This document shows, piece after piece, positions 45,857 through 56,913 of a stretch of 64,000 nucleotides of DNA (positions are counted from its first letter, which is position 1; each line of letters starts with the position of its first letter). A program made the position numbers and the translations under genes. The stretch covers positions 6,262,001 through 6,326,000 of the forward strand of contig NC_070562.1 of the NCBI RefSeq assembly GCF_026914185.1. The letters are read 5' to 3'. The DNA is from Puccinia triticina. Its lineage: Eukaryota > Basidiomycota > Pucciniomycetes > Pucciniales > Pucciniaceae. The notes under the pieces were generated by a model. The model had not been told where the DNA came from. It saw nothing but the letters and a program-made list of their open reading frames with translations, and made no database searches.

Positions 45857-45948
45857 CTGTAGGATGGATGAGAGTGGAGTGTGAGATCAGTTCCAAGTAG
45901 ATAGGTTGATCGGGAATTTGAGAGCTCTATATAGAAAAGAGAACTTAC

Positions 45949-46203
45949 TCTTGGTGCGGTATTCGGCGTTGTAGAAAGCTTTCTTTTGAGCTTTAGCTTC
46001 TCGGCGGTATCGTTGGATTTTGAGGAGGGTGTCGAGGTCCTCTTCTTTGCGGATATGGGCGTGGTAGGCGGCGAGGATGATTTGTTCCTCGGGGGTGAGC
46101 TGTTTCCACGGGGTGGGTTGGTAGTTGCGGAGTTCGGCTTCTTTGCGCAGGCGCATCAATTTCAGGTAATACTGAATTAATTCGGTGTTTTCCTGTAAAT
46201 TCA
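45949..46203 (-). CDS. Element D ORF1, leader exon
   Basis: 255 nt, acceptor TTTTTTCCAG and donor GTAAGT. It encodes NLQENTELIQYYLKLMRLRK, then RNYQPTPWKQLTPEEQ and a basic helix. Element C has a close relative at 34280-34095 with the same acceptor position. The first two bases, TG, need one more base from an upstream exon. If that base is A, the start codon would be created by splicing. Confidence 0.75.
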
Positions 46204-46535
46204 CTGGAAAAAATACGCTACAAAAGTCAGAAATTAGACTTGAAATTTTGTTTATATATTTTTGTAATTTTAGTCGAATTTTTGACGAAGAAAATGACTA
46301 ACTTGGATGAATTTTTAGGGTTTTTGGTTTGATTTTGGCGTAAAAAGTAGAAAAAAAGGGTTATTTTTGTCAGTTTTAATGTTTTTAAAGGCGTAAAAAA
46401 TTCAGAGAGTAGTGAGAATATTTTTATTTATTTTTAGAGTATATTTTGGAAATTTTTGACGTAAAAAAATTAAGATTTATAAGGGTTCTTTCTTTCAAAT
46501 GAATTTGAAGGAAATTTCCCGGCCAGACCCCCAAT
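46204..46535 (-). other. Element D 5' untranslated region and primer site
   Basis: AT-rich, without an open frame. The primer-binding site at 46516-46534 reads TTGGGGGTCTGGCCGGGAA on the minus strand, next to the 5' LTR. An intron that ends at 46204 must begin somewhere in this stretch. Confidence 0.65.
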
Positions 46536-47623
46536 TGTCAGCCTACGTGATGCCAAGGATATTATCCTTCTAGCTACACGTGGTGCAAAGCAAGAGATTA
46601 GAGTTATAAAACTCTAAGACAAGGTTATAAGGGTTAATTCCAACGTAATTGTTAGGAATTATGGCGTAAGAATAAGGCAATTTGGGCCAATTTGACGTAA
46701 TAAAATGAATATAATTAATTTTAAGAGGGGCCTGATAAATCAGGGGTGTTGAATCCCTCTAGAATGAAGAACTGGGGCCTGTAAACAGGGGTGTTTCAAA
46801 TCCCAGAAAGAAATAGCGGAGAATCTCAAGAGAAGGGGCTTAAACTTACTAGTATAAGACCCTAGGGGCACTTGAGGTTCTTCAGGCGTGAATTTGGGCA
46901 GTTGAAGGCGCTCAGAAGAGGTAATCTTGAGGGCAGGGTGGTTACTGGACAGCTTCAGGGCGGAAATTGGGGCTAAAAATCACGAAAGTAGGTATTTTAC
47001 CTGGCAAATCACAGGCTATTGAGGCTGTTGAAGGTGGGTAAAATTCTAGTAGGTAATGTAAAGCTGGGGAATCTCCTTTTGGGCGGAGAAAGGGCCCTTT
47101 TTATAGCCTAGGCAGGCCTCCAGGGGCGCCCAGGGGACAGGGGGACACTTGTGGGCGCATTCTGAGGCAATTTGGTTGCGCTAGAAGGCGCTGTGGGTTG
47201 TGGAACCTTGGGGCTTGGATACAAGGGTTGCCAAGGACCATTTACAGAGGTTCTGCGTGTTTTTACAAATGCCTTACACGTCATGGGGGCTGGTTTGGGG
47301 GTTCTGTGACGCTCATTTCCGTGGAAATGGGCCACAGAAGGTACTAGAATTGGCTTCTGTGCATTTGTACACGTGCAAGCAGTGCTTCATACATGTTCTG
47401 GAGGCGCTGATCAAGTGCTCCAGTTCATTTGACCCCTTCTACATATTTACTACAGTTGTAATTTACACGTAGTGAGGCTTGGGAGAAGCTGGGGCGCTTT
47501 CTAGTGTCTCCTGTGCACGTTGCAAGAGCCTTTTTCCATCTAGAATGTTTTTATATTGGATGACGTGGTAATTACATCTTGTTTGGTGATTAATTACATG
47601 TGTACAAGACATATAACACATGT
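46536..47623 (-). repeat. 5' LTR of element D, truncated
   Basis: It starts TGTCAGCC and matches the left LTR at about 99% until ACATGT at 47623. The remaining roughly 570 bp are gone. The sequence that follows starts CACCAGG. Confidence 0.92.
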
Positions 47624-48975
47624 CACCAGGGGAGACTTTGACGCACTCTCCAGAGAGTGCCATACCATACCCTTTTTCTGTAACTGTGCTGGATGCCTTG
47701 AGTAATCATAGTATGAAATATGAGGATAAATTCTGGAACTGTTGTGGAACTTATTTGGAACTTTGGCCAAAATCCTCCAGAAATTACCCAAAATCCATGT
47801 GGAACTCAACATCAAATCCTCCAGAACTCCTCTGGAATTCATTTGGATATCAACTGGGATCCACCAAAACACAATTGGAGCTACTCTTGAATTACTTCTG
47901 AGCTGATCCACAACTTATAGCAATAGTGTTATAAGATTCTTGCCGAAGTAAACTAGAACCTAAACTGATCAAGAATCACAAATTGGCTGCAATTGAAATA
48001 TAAGTAGAATTTAAGAGAAAAATAAAATTCAGATGATACATAAAGACTACAGTCATATAATTTTATTTATAATGATTCAGTATGTGCAACAGGCCATAAA
48101 AAAGAAGCTGTGTAAAATGCTCCAATCAAACTTCAATCCCAATTATTTGGGAGCGCAATTCACAAGTGGCCAATTCAACCAAAAATGATTTTGGTTGAAA
48201 TAGATATATCGCTGAAACACTGTCAGAATCTGCTGCATTGCCCAGTGAGAAAAAAATACCACCAATTTTTGGCAGTTTCCTTTTTCAAATTTCCATACAA
48301 AACATAAATTCAGGAAAGCATCTTCAACAGACTGGATTAAAACTGAAAAACTATTTGATTGGTGTTAAAACTACCCAATGTACCCCCAAACTCAAAATTA
48401 CAATGATTTAATTATGATTTCAACACAAAATGAGAGAAGGTTTTTGGCACAATGAGTTTCTCAGATTTGATTTGATTCTGAAATTTAAATAGCAATGGGA
48501 AATTTCCATGGCAGCACATTTCAAGCAAAAGGCTTGATGATTTTCATGTAAATTAGTCACTGTCATGTTCTGGCAACCAAGGATCCATTTCCAATGTGAA
48601 ATATAATGAAGATTAAAATTGCACCCAACAGGAAAAGGAGCACTGTGGTATGAATTGGATGTACCAGTGCCTCAGAATTGTAATTCTTATAAATATCAGG
48701 CTTTTGCTACGTATAACTTTGTAATTTCCCATTTACCTACACAGAATTTTAGTTTGGGGGAAATAGACAAATTTTAGGGATAATTAGATACTTCAACACA
48801 CCATGAGTGAGAATAACATATCAGGTCTTTCTCAAATGAAGTAAATTTTAGTTGAATGGAACAAACTGAACAATCTTTTTCACTGCAAGAGATAAAGAAC
48901 TGAGTTTAATGGTTGGTGATTCTGGTAGATAAAGAGAAAAGAGCCACAAGAAGAAAACATGCCAACTAAATACAA
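47624..48975. other. AT-rich intergenic stretch
   Basis: No gene or known element was recognised. It begins with CACCAGGGGAGACTTTG directly at the LTR breakpoint, which resembles the CACCAGG end of the TIR element at 38146. No matching inverted end was found. 47750-47900 has loose repeats of CCTCCAGAA. Confidence 0.5.
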
Positions 48976-50118
48976 CTAGGTCTTTCTTTTTTTGGGAGGA
49001 GCATTTGCTTCTTCAATTTGATCATTCAGACCACCTATTTTTAATTTTTTTTCATAATGCCCTTGAATATAAGCAGTGATAGCTTTTGCCATTCTTTCGT
49101 TTATTTGACAAGAAAATCCAAGTCTGGTGTACATGCCAGACGGGGAACAGCCAGAGAGAGTTTGGTGACAATAATCTTGGGAGCGGAACACACAGAGGGT
49201 AACACCCAGTGTTTTATTCAAGTCCAAACACACTTGAAAATCACGAAAAGTAAACTGCCCACCAATCATGTCAAACCCTTCATCGGCTAAGGTTTGAGGA
49301 TTGTCGCCGTTTTGAGGATTGAAGATTGGGATCCAACCCACCAAGGTACAGTCGTTGACGTCGTTGTCGTTGTGTGGGAGATTGTAGAAGTCATACATAG
49401 TGAAAGTGAGGAAAGAGGCGAAGTCGGAAGATGTGTAAGGTTCGCCAAATTCTGTGTGATTCATCGAAGGATATTGGTTGATTGTTAGGGTTTCGTGATA
49501 GTTTTCGTGCACAGTGGGTGCAAAGGCTTTCAAGTGGTCTGAGAGCCATTTGCCAGCTTCGAGTAAACGGGCCTTCTGGTCATCGGGGTCGAATCTGAGC
49601 AGGCGCATTTGTTTCCGCAGCATTTCAACAGCACAAAACCTTCCAAAGTGCTCAGTGTTCTTGGAGCACTTACGCCAACCATCACCCCACAAGGTTCCAC
49701 CTTTCTGTGGGCCGTTTTTTTTGAATTCGGCTACATAGTCGATTCGGCTGAGAAGGTGCAAGACAAATCTTTCCCACCCTTTCTTCTCATCGGCGGCCAT
49801 TGTCTCGAAAGGATACCAGGCGGCCATGCAGAATGGGGGGAGGTCCTCGGGCGCAACGATGCAAACACCATGTGTGAGCGAGTAGTATTCTTCCTTGATG
49901 GTCTTCTGGCTTGTGAAAAGTTTGGAAGGGCACGGATCATGTTGACGAGATTTTTCAATAACACAATGGTAGATGTGGTGATGCTGGTTAGGAAGACAAA
50001 GCGGTGCTTCTCGTTTTTCTTGCGCTTTCTCATGGTGTTTCATTTGTTTCTGTGGTCGAATTCGGCGGTGGGGCCTATGAATAGGAGGCAAATAAGAAAA
50101 ATCAGTAGCAAACCACAC
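48976..50118 (-). CDS. Tet/JBP-like 2OG-Fe(II) oxygenase
   Basis: 380 codons in one exon, minus strand. The likely role is Fe(II)- and 2-oxoglutarate-dependent oxidation of methylated bases in DNA, known for the Tet/JBP superfamily. The substrate of this branch is inferred. The double-stranded beta-helix core shows the metal-binding HxD as H249-N-D251 in NLPHNDNDVND, the distal His H318 in SQDYCHQT, and R332 in TRLGFSCQ, suited to hold 2-oxoglutarate. A PPKKRK tail (about 374-379) looks like a nuclear localisation signal. All catalytic residues are present and no stop interrupts it. The start could also be Met26 at 50043. It lies just downstream of the kelch gene, on the same strand. Confidence 0.82.
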   Translation of the reverse strand: MWFATDFSYLPPIHRPHRRIRPQKQMKHHEKAQEKREAPLCLPNQHHHIYHCVIEKSRQHDPCPSKLFTSQKTIKEEYYSLTHGVCIVAPEDLPPFCMAAWYPFETMAADEKKGWERFVLHLLSRIDYVAEFKKNGPQKGGTLWGDGWRKCSKNTEHFGRFCAVEMLRKQMRLLRFDPDDQKARLLEAGKWLSDHLKAFAPTVHENYHETLTINQYPSMNHTEFGEPYTSSDFASFLTFTMYDFYNLPHNDNDVNDCTLVGWIPIFNPQNGDNPQTLADEGFDMIGGQFTFRDFQVCLDLNKTLGVTLCVFRSQDYCHQTLSGCSPSGMYTRLGFSCQINERMAKAITAYIQGHYEKKLKIGGLNDQIEEANAPPKKRKT

Positions 50119-50231
50119 TTAATTTCAGTGTTGAGAGTGGTGCGATGGGGGTGCAGCCAGCAGCATGAGCGCGGCCAAAATGATGGTTTGGCCAACACTC
50201 TTCTGCTTGCACCCGAATAACTTTCCCTCAA

Positions 50232-52451
50232 TCAGATAGCATATTGTAGGAGTAGCCGTGGCAAAAATGATGGTTTCACCAACTGCACTACTCCTACGCA
50301 ATACCACTGACAAGGGAAGAAGGAAATGCACGAAGGGAAGAAAGGACATACACAAATGGATTGGTTGGATATTCCTCTTTTGCAAGCAAGGAGAATATTG
50401 GCGAGAGAGGTTGACTGGCGGAGGTAGGATTCACGGGGATGTTGAGAGTGTGGTAAAGTGAAGTATTGCTGAGCTTTCCCAGATTCGTTGCCTGACCACC
50501 CCAAACATAGATGGATTCGTTCCAAGAAGCTAAGAGCTGGCCACAATTGATGATTTGCTCAAGGCCACCGACCGGCAAAGCATACCAAACATGAGCTGAA
50601 AAATTTGTTGGAAGTGAGTCATACAAAAAGATCAATTGGAGAGAGAAGCAAGGAAATAAACACGAACATTTTAGGTTTAGAGCATACATGTCGTGGAGTA
50701 TGGCACCATCATTGCCAGTACCACCAAGAACGTACATGTAGTCTTCAATTTGGCAATTCGGGTTGCCGAATGCAGTTTGCGAGGAGCTGGGATTAAACCG
50801 GAGCAAGAGATAGGCTTCCACTCTTGATTTTCAAAAGAGTACTCCCAGAGATCGTTGAGTAGATCCATACCGCTTGTGCCGCCAAAGATGATCCAGGATT
50901 TCCTGTACTGTACTGCTGAGTGCCTGGTACGAGCAGGAGGTAGTTTCAGGTCCTGTGCAAACGAGTAACGATGCCAGTAAAGAGGTGATGGAGCTGGGTT
51001 GTTGTACATATAAATCAAATTGCAAAAATCAACTCTACTGGGTACCAGGCGCATGATTATAGACAGATGATGGCTTACATGTATCCCAATCCACACCTAT
51101 TCGCCAAAGGTCGCCATTGATGGAGCCATCAAGGTTTTCACCAGCGAAGAGGTAAAGAAAATCCTCGAATAGTTTAGCAGTTGAGCCAGCCACAGCATGG
51201 GGAGAGGGGCCCGACGTTTCTGAGCGAGTCCAGGAATGTGTAGACAGCTTAAGTACATAGAGATTTGTGTCTTGCTCGGCGAGGCCCTCTGAGGAGAGCT
51301 GGCCACCCCAAAGAAAAAGCTGGCCATTGTTTGCAGCCAAAACGGCATCAGAGCAAGGTGCCGGGTTGGAGCCGCGTGTGTTGAGAACAGAGACTGTGAG
51401 GTGCAATTCGGGACATTGAGGATCAGGAGAAAAGGAGAAGAGATCTTGCTGCAAACAACCATTGAAAGAACCACCAAAGGAAAACATTGTAGGTGGAGCC
51501 ATGAGAGAAAAGTGAGTGGTGGTGGCCGAGCCAACACGGGGGAATGGTGGCTTCACGGAAACCTTCTCGTTCCAAATTGTCTGTCTGGTTGCCCAGGTGT
51601 ATCGCAGGGGATGATGGATCAATTGGCGATGATCCTTACAGGCGATGTATTTTTCAATCCAACTTTGTTCCGTTGATGCTGTTGAGCCAGCATATACATA
51701 ACCAAAAAAAATTGGTCAGAAAACGACAGGTATGTTGTTTGTTTACTACTTGGCAGGACTCACTACCCTCAGGCCAATCTTGAACAGCATTTTGAGCATC
51801 CTGACCCATTGATATCTATTCATAAAATTGAAAGGAGTGGCGATGAGTAATTGCTGATTCAGGTAGCAAAGAGTTGGAATTAATGAACTGACCGAGGTAG
51901 ATTGGTCTGTCTGATCCAAGCGGACAATATCCACCGAGCTGGATTGATTGGTTGATTCTGGGGGAGCTATCGCTAACACAGGCAGGAACGGGGTTTAATC
52001 AGATCAGTCTGCATTTTCTGCTGAAGTTGGTCGCGCCAGAGCTCACGGTTGTTGATCCGAGACTCAACACATGATCGATTGTCCTATAAAAAGATTCAAT
52101 GATCCAAATGGAGTGGACAAACGATTACCAATCAGTTATTTATCAACAACAGATCGCTTCAACAACATAGATAGAGGTACTTGCCATTGAATCGCGCAAT
52201 CGAGCGGAGAAATCAGCATTGAGAGAGATGAAGACAGCTGCGGGGCTTGTGCTGGCATTTGCTCCTATTGAGTTATCGCTGCTGCTGGCAAGTTGCGATT
52301 TGGGCATGCTGGTTTTTTTCAGGGGAGATTGGCGAGGTGATGGCGAGTGTATGTTCAGGGGCAATTGGCGAGGTGATGGCGAGTGTTTGTCCAGGGGCGA
52401 TTGGCAAGGTGATGGCAAGTGGATAGAAACTGAGTGGCAAGGTGTGTGCAA
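50232..52451 (-). pseudogene. Kelch-repeat protein gene, multi-exon, probably damaged
   Basis: At least five kelch blades can be read on the minus strand: PTMFSFGGSFNG, QLFLWGGQLSSEG with SWTRSETSGPSPHA, YLFAGENLDGSINGDLWRI, SWIIFGGTSGMDLLNDLWEY, YVLGGTGNDGAILHDMYAL and SIYVWGGQATN. Clear exons are about 51660-51079, 50952-50690 and 50595-50352, with GTAAGC and GTATGT donors and a TTTTTCAG acceptor. N-terminal exons are likely at 52451-52185 (SPSPRQSPL repeats) and 52086-51990. A frame change near 50750, inside a blade, has no splice signal and suggests an indel. Such proteins form beta-propellers; the partner is unknown. Confidence 0.7.
52313..52425 (-). repeat. 36-bp coding tandem repeat, three copies
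   Basis: Three units of 36 bp (core GGCGAGGTGATGGCGAGTGT on the plus strand) encode a 12-residue Ser/Pro-rich repeat (HSPSPRQSPL type) at the N-terminus of the kelch gene model. The unit length keeps the frame. Confidence 0.75.
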
Positions 52452-53442
52452 GTCTTGATGAATGGAGTCTTGGAGTTGGTCTCAAGGGCAACGGGTGAGG
52501 GTTTCACAGTGAAACAGCAAGCTCGGATTTTCAAACACAAAGCAAGACAGCTGGGTCCAACCGGACATGGTGGGCAGGAACACACATCAATTCCCACACG
52601 TGCCAGTCTGAAACAAGCACACAAAAACTTTGAAAGAATTTCAGCACACAAACCATATTTTGTTCAAATGTGGACAGCTGCCTGTACTCCCTACGTGTGT
52701 GAATTTTTTTGCTTATTTTGACGCAAAATGTATCAACACATTGAAATACATACATGACAAGATTTGGCACATCCCATGATGAGCACAGCGCTCTCATCAA
52801 TAACAGGCCAAATTAAACTGAAATAGCAACTAGAATTGAATACATGCAAGGCAGTGCAGCCAGGTCAGCATTCAATGAGGCGAGGGAATTCTCAATAAGC
52901 CTGAGTGATGCATATAGGTCTGAGTGATATGTACGGGAGAAAAAAACTAAACAACCACTTGAACAGTAAATCCAGCTTCATTTAATAATCATCATTGACA
53001 TCAGAGTGTTCTGATTGATGAAATGAGGTCTAGAAGCGGTATGTTATGAGTGGTGGAAAGTTCAATTTACTCTGGCATGAGAGAAGACGTGAATACCCAA
53101 GTGGTGAGAGATTGATTAAAGGTGAAGTTATAACAAAAATTAAGTTGGTTTAAAAGTTGAAATCAAAGCTTCGAGCTATATATACTATGGATAATTCAAA
53201 AGAGAAATCCACCGGAGTAAACTTAATTAATACATATACGTAGCAAAACGTCATGTGATGGGTGTATTCATTCAGAAGCTCAGCAGAAGGGCAACGAGTT
53301 ATCTCTGCATCAACTGCTTTCAATCTGATAACCTTTCTAAAAATAAACTTTGTGAGTGTGGGGGCAAGTGGATTTGGGGAGCAGAACAGCGGTACAAATA
53401 TTCAATGACATCAATGGAGATGTGGGAAAAAGGATGAGTATT

Positions 53443-53476
53443 GTCACCACTATGTACGCGCGTACAACACAGTGAC
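53443..53476. repeat. 34-bp palindrome, copy 1
   Basis: GTCAC, five bases, TGTACGCGCGTACA (53453-53466), five bases, GTGAC. The core is a perfect 14-bp palindrome with three CpG sites. Confidence 0.92.
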
Positions 53477-54382
53477 ATCAAAATAGACATCTCAAGACAA
53501 AACTAGGTTGCCTTCACATGAATCTGAGATCAGCCTTGGAGGTAAAATGCCATATGAATGCCATGGGAGGACAAGTGGTTGATGATTTGAATGATAGAAA
53601 TGGATCATGCTTCTGAGGAGCCATGGATGAGCGGTGTATGAGGGGGAGAGCTGTTCACGCAGTATTTGAGAAGCCATCTGTGTATGTATAACAAGTGGTA
53701 CCAAGGGACAACTTGTGATTTGAGTATGATATGAGACAATGCAAAGAATTAACAAAAATAAAGACATGAACTCAAGATTTGGGTAGATGGCTCCTGAGCC
53801 AGGTTTTCACACTAGCCATGAGTTATTTTTCACCCAAATGACCCATTCAAAAACAAAACGGAAAAACAAATCATGCTTTCCCTTTTGAAAAACTGCTTTT
53901 CAAACTTAACCAACCTGATAGTAACTTTGATGTGATTGGCTTCTGGAGTCAGATTTTGTCTTGTTGTGCTCAGTTTCTCTTTTATCCTCTGGAAATGTGA
54001 CATATTTTTGAAATAAGCCTTTTTAACATACCCAGGGGGTTTGTCTTTACGCCTGCTACAACACAAACGTGCTTGCAAGGAACCCTTCTCCTCACCCGCA
54101 AAAATGACTTCACAATGTTATTTTCTGGATGCAGACAGTGGATTCCACAGTCTGGAGAGCTTTTTCCGGGTCTTCAAAAAAGAAAGAGATGAAAGTGTAT
54201 TCATAGCCGGGACAGTACCAATCACAAGCCATCTTTTTTGGATTGGGACAACTCATCTGACAGATTTCTTGTGGCTGTTGATCTGGGGCGAAAACATCTG
54301 TGCTATCTTTCTGGGTATTAAAATCAACAGCCAAAGTTAAAAGAGTAATGACTAATGCCAAGCAATTGCCTATTTCTCATCA

Positions 54383-54383
<1 letters not shown>

Positions 54384-54409
<26 letters not shown>
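54384..54409 (+). repeat. Homopolymer of 26 C
   Basis: An uninterrupted run of 26 C followed by AATGCGC. Its exact length may be a sequencing or assembly artefact. Confidence 0.85.
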
Positions 54410-54413
<4 letters not shown>

Positions 54414-55196
54414 CGCATAATTAGTGAACCTGGGCTGGATGATTTCAACTGTGGAGGGTTCGGACCAGGAGATGAGGTGGAATTGGGTGGATACATTGAG
54501 CCTTGAGACATAACCATGGTGATAAAATTCAACGTAATTTGAAGGCCAGTTTAGTTGTTCTAATGTGGGGGAGATGATAATATTAACAATTTCTGCTGGC
54601 TGCGGATTATTTTTGGTCAGGTGCACCACATGTAAAAAGTCTCACAGAATCGGAATGCAGGACACAACTAGGATCTGCAGGAAAGACCTACATCGCACTT
54701 TACATTGAAGAAATGCAACCACTAATAAAATGGGTTGATAAATATCTTGAAATATTGTAAGTGTTGTGGATGCATCAAAGATAGGTGATTTCCATCCAAA
54801 TTTCTATTTGTATGACTTCAGAGAAGCATTCAGAAAACAAATAATCTAATTTTACTTCCAAGATTTAGTTTGAACACTTGTGAAATTTTCTTTGAGATGC
54901 AACTTAATTACAAGGTTGGAATTTTGTCAACACAATTTTCAGAAGATAATGAATTATGGAGAAGTTTTTTTACTATAGATTGAATGTTTGGATCAGAGCT
55001 TGGCAGAAGCCAGGGACTGGGGTCTCCAACGGGATTGGGACCAATGCCATTGACAACAAAAACATTTGGTACTGTTGCCTTTTTTGTTGGGCCAGATACA
55101 ATGCATAAATTTATACAATTTGGTTAGTCTTTATTATAGGGCATTGGTCCCATGTCTGTGGTCAGAGGAGGGGACAAGAAGCAGAAGACTACTCAT

Positions 55197-55230
55197 GTCA
55201 CTACCATGTACGCGCGTACATCGCAGTGAC
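55197..55230. repeat. 34-bp palindrome, copy 2
   Basis: Same architecture, with core TGTACGCGCGTACA at 55207-55220. The arms GTCACTACCA and TCGCAGTGAC extend the symmetry at several spacer positions. Confidence 0.92.
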
Positions 55231-55681
55231 ACTGGCATGTTGTCAGGCCTGAAAGGGACCAAGTGTGTCCAAATAGAAGAGTGAAAGGGAATAAATTCAC
55301 AAGGGGATTGCTGAAAACAAATTCAAACAAACAAACAAACACCCTCAGGACCAAACCCACGGTGATTGTAAGGGGTGGTCCAACTACCAACGGTGAAGGA
55401 CAAAGGCACCTGTGAATACCACTAAAGTAACTACCGTATGTAATGGTGTCCCAGCAATTAATCTTTAATGTTAAAAAATTCATGAAGGCCTGAGAAGAAG
55501 TGTTGCCTTTGTTGGCTCAAACCACCAAAAAGGATCACTGCCAGACCCATCACACATGTGGGCCATAAGATGAATCAACCCTTGAGGTGGTTGGGTCTGT
55601 TTTTTCTCATACCTCCCTTGCTCTTGGTGTCCCCAAGCACTTCACTAGCTCTCATATTAATCAGCTCAATTTATCAACAGA

Positions 55682-56352
55682 ATGATTGAAATTGCAGCAA
55701 ATGTACTTCTTTCAAACAAGCGTAGTATACACAGTGATGGGCTAGAGATTCATATGCAAACCCCTATAGCCTTATTTCATCTTCCCTACCGCAACAATAG
55801 CTATCAAGAATATCACATTGTTCTCAAGTCGTTGGATGCAGCTAATCATCCCATCCTCAATGATAGTTCTAGCCAGGTATTCTTTTGCGGAAAATTAACC
55901 ATATGTCCTGATTCAGACCAACCAACAATTAAAGTAGAGATGTTAGACTGGTATGTACACCAGGGGCAACTTCCCGGATTATACGAATATGAAAATGCAC
56001 AAGTATTTGGGACGGCTTGAGTGGCAAAGGTGGAGTGGCATCCAATTCGGGAGTGTGTGACTTACATTAAGGTAGTTGATGGGACCATGAAGCAGGTATG
56101 AATTTCCCTCTAGAATTAATAAATAGTTTCAGAGGAGAAATTATACGCTTAAAAAATGTCTATTCAATGTCCTTTTTCAGTCCCAATCTGGCTGTATCAA
56201 ACTGGCTTCACTCAGTCGTCAGGCACTTCAAACTTTTCAGACAATTAGCGCTGGCGATTCCATTCGGTTTGGGGGCATGGCATCGCGAGTCCCAAGTCTT
56301 GGTGGTTTACTTGCTGTAGGTGTACGTGTGGTTCAATATCATGATTTTTCAG
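55682..56352 (+). pseudogene. Unrecognised intron-containing gene with in-frame TGA
   Basis: Exon 1 is 55682-56095 (donor GTATGA) and exon 2 is 56181-56352 (acceptor CCTTTTTCAG), joined in phase 0. Exon 1 carries a TGA at 56018-56020 (VFGTA*VAKVEWHP), best read as a lost Trp. Downstream the frame gives ECVTYIKVVDGTMKQ, and exon 2 gives SQSGCIKLASLSRQALQTFQ and SLGGLLAVGVRVVQYHDF. A third coding-like stretch, about 56399-56538 (ISKYGLRGDPKKRFQLKVKD), fits only if the splice differs from the obvious one. No domain is recognised. It is the only plus-strand gene of the right region. Confidence 0.6.
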
Positions 56353-56540
56353 GTGACACATATGACATTTCCTGATAGATTTTTGGAGCTTTTGTTAGGT
56401 CGAGTGTGCGGTGAAACTTGGTCGATCTGAAATATCAAAATATGGCTTAAGGGGTGATCCAAAGAAGAGGTTCCAGCTGAAAGTGAAGGATTGGAGGCTC
56501 CCTGTTGCCTTAAGAAGAAAGAAAAACAAAAAAAATTGAC

Positions 56541-56913
56541 ACAAGCGGACCTAACTCAATTTTACACCACTTCTTTTTTGTCTCACACAATAAATGTATC
56601 AAAAATTCCAACGGGCATGTCAATGGATAGTATGACTCATGAAATCTTCTCCTGATTTTCATCTCTTCATTCCTCAATTCATGTGTTCTATGCGTGCCAA
56701 AGCTGGCTCTGCAGTGTGTTTGCATATGATCCACATTTCACCGTGTTAGAAAGTATATCTGAATTTTGGTGTGAATGGGTGAGAAGCTCAATACTCCCCC
56801 CATGTACAAATCACAAGAAGATAAACACGTAAAATTTGGGAAAAAGGCAGTCAAGAGTATTGATTTGTCTAGCAAAAAGAGATAATCTCTTGTCTATGTA
56901 CACGCTTTGAGAA
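56541..56913. other. Short intergenic stretch
   Basis: AT-rich sequence between the plus-strand gene and the end of the minus-strand gene. No feature was seen. Confidence 0.5.

Larger units (their letters stand above)
36055..47623 (-). mobile_element. Element D: Ty3/gypsy chromovirus, right end truncated
   Basis: Left LTR 36055-37721 (TGTCAGCC to GCTGACA), polypurine tract, chromodomain, integrase (with a TIR element and a solo LTR inside), RNase H, RT, protease, gag, leader exons, primer site, right LTR 46536-47623. The two LTRs differ at only a handful of sites plus one 12-bp duplication, so this is the youngest gypsy element here. The right LTR breaks off at 47623, so no target duplication can be scored. 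Pol is nearly intact: one TGA in RT and one indel in gag apart from the insertions. Confidence 0.93.
52452..55681. other. Intergenic region with palindromes and poly-C
   Basis: No gene was recognised with confidence. It holds two copies of the 34-bp palindrome (53443, 55197) and a run of 26 C (54384-54409). A minus-strand frame at 54361-54110 has a hydrophobic start and five cysteines (ICQMSC, ACDWYC, TVC). It lacks an ATG in frame, so at most it is a remnant of a small secreted protein. Confidence 0.5.
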
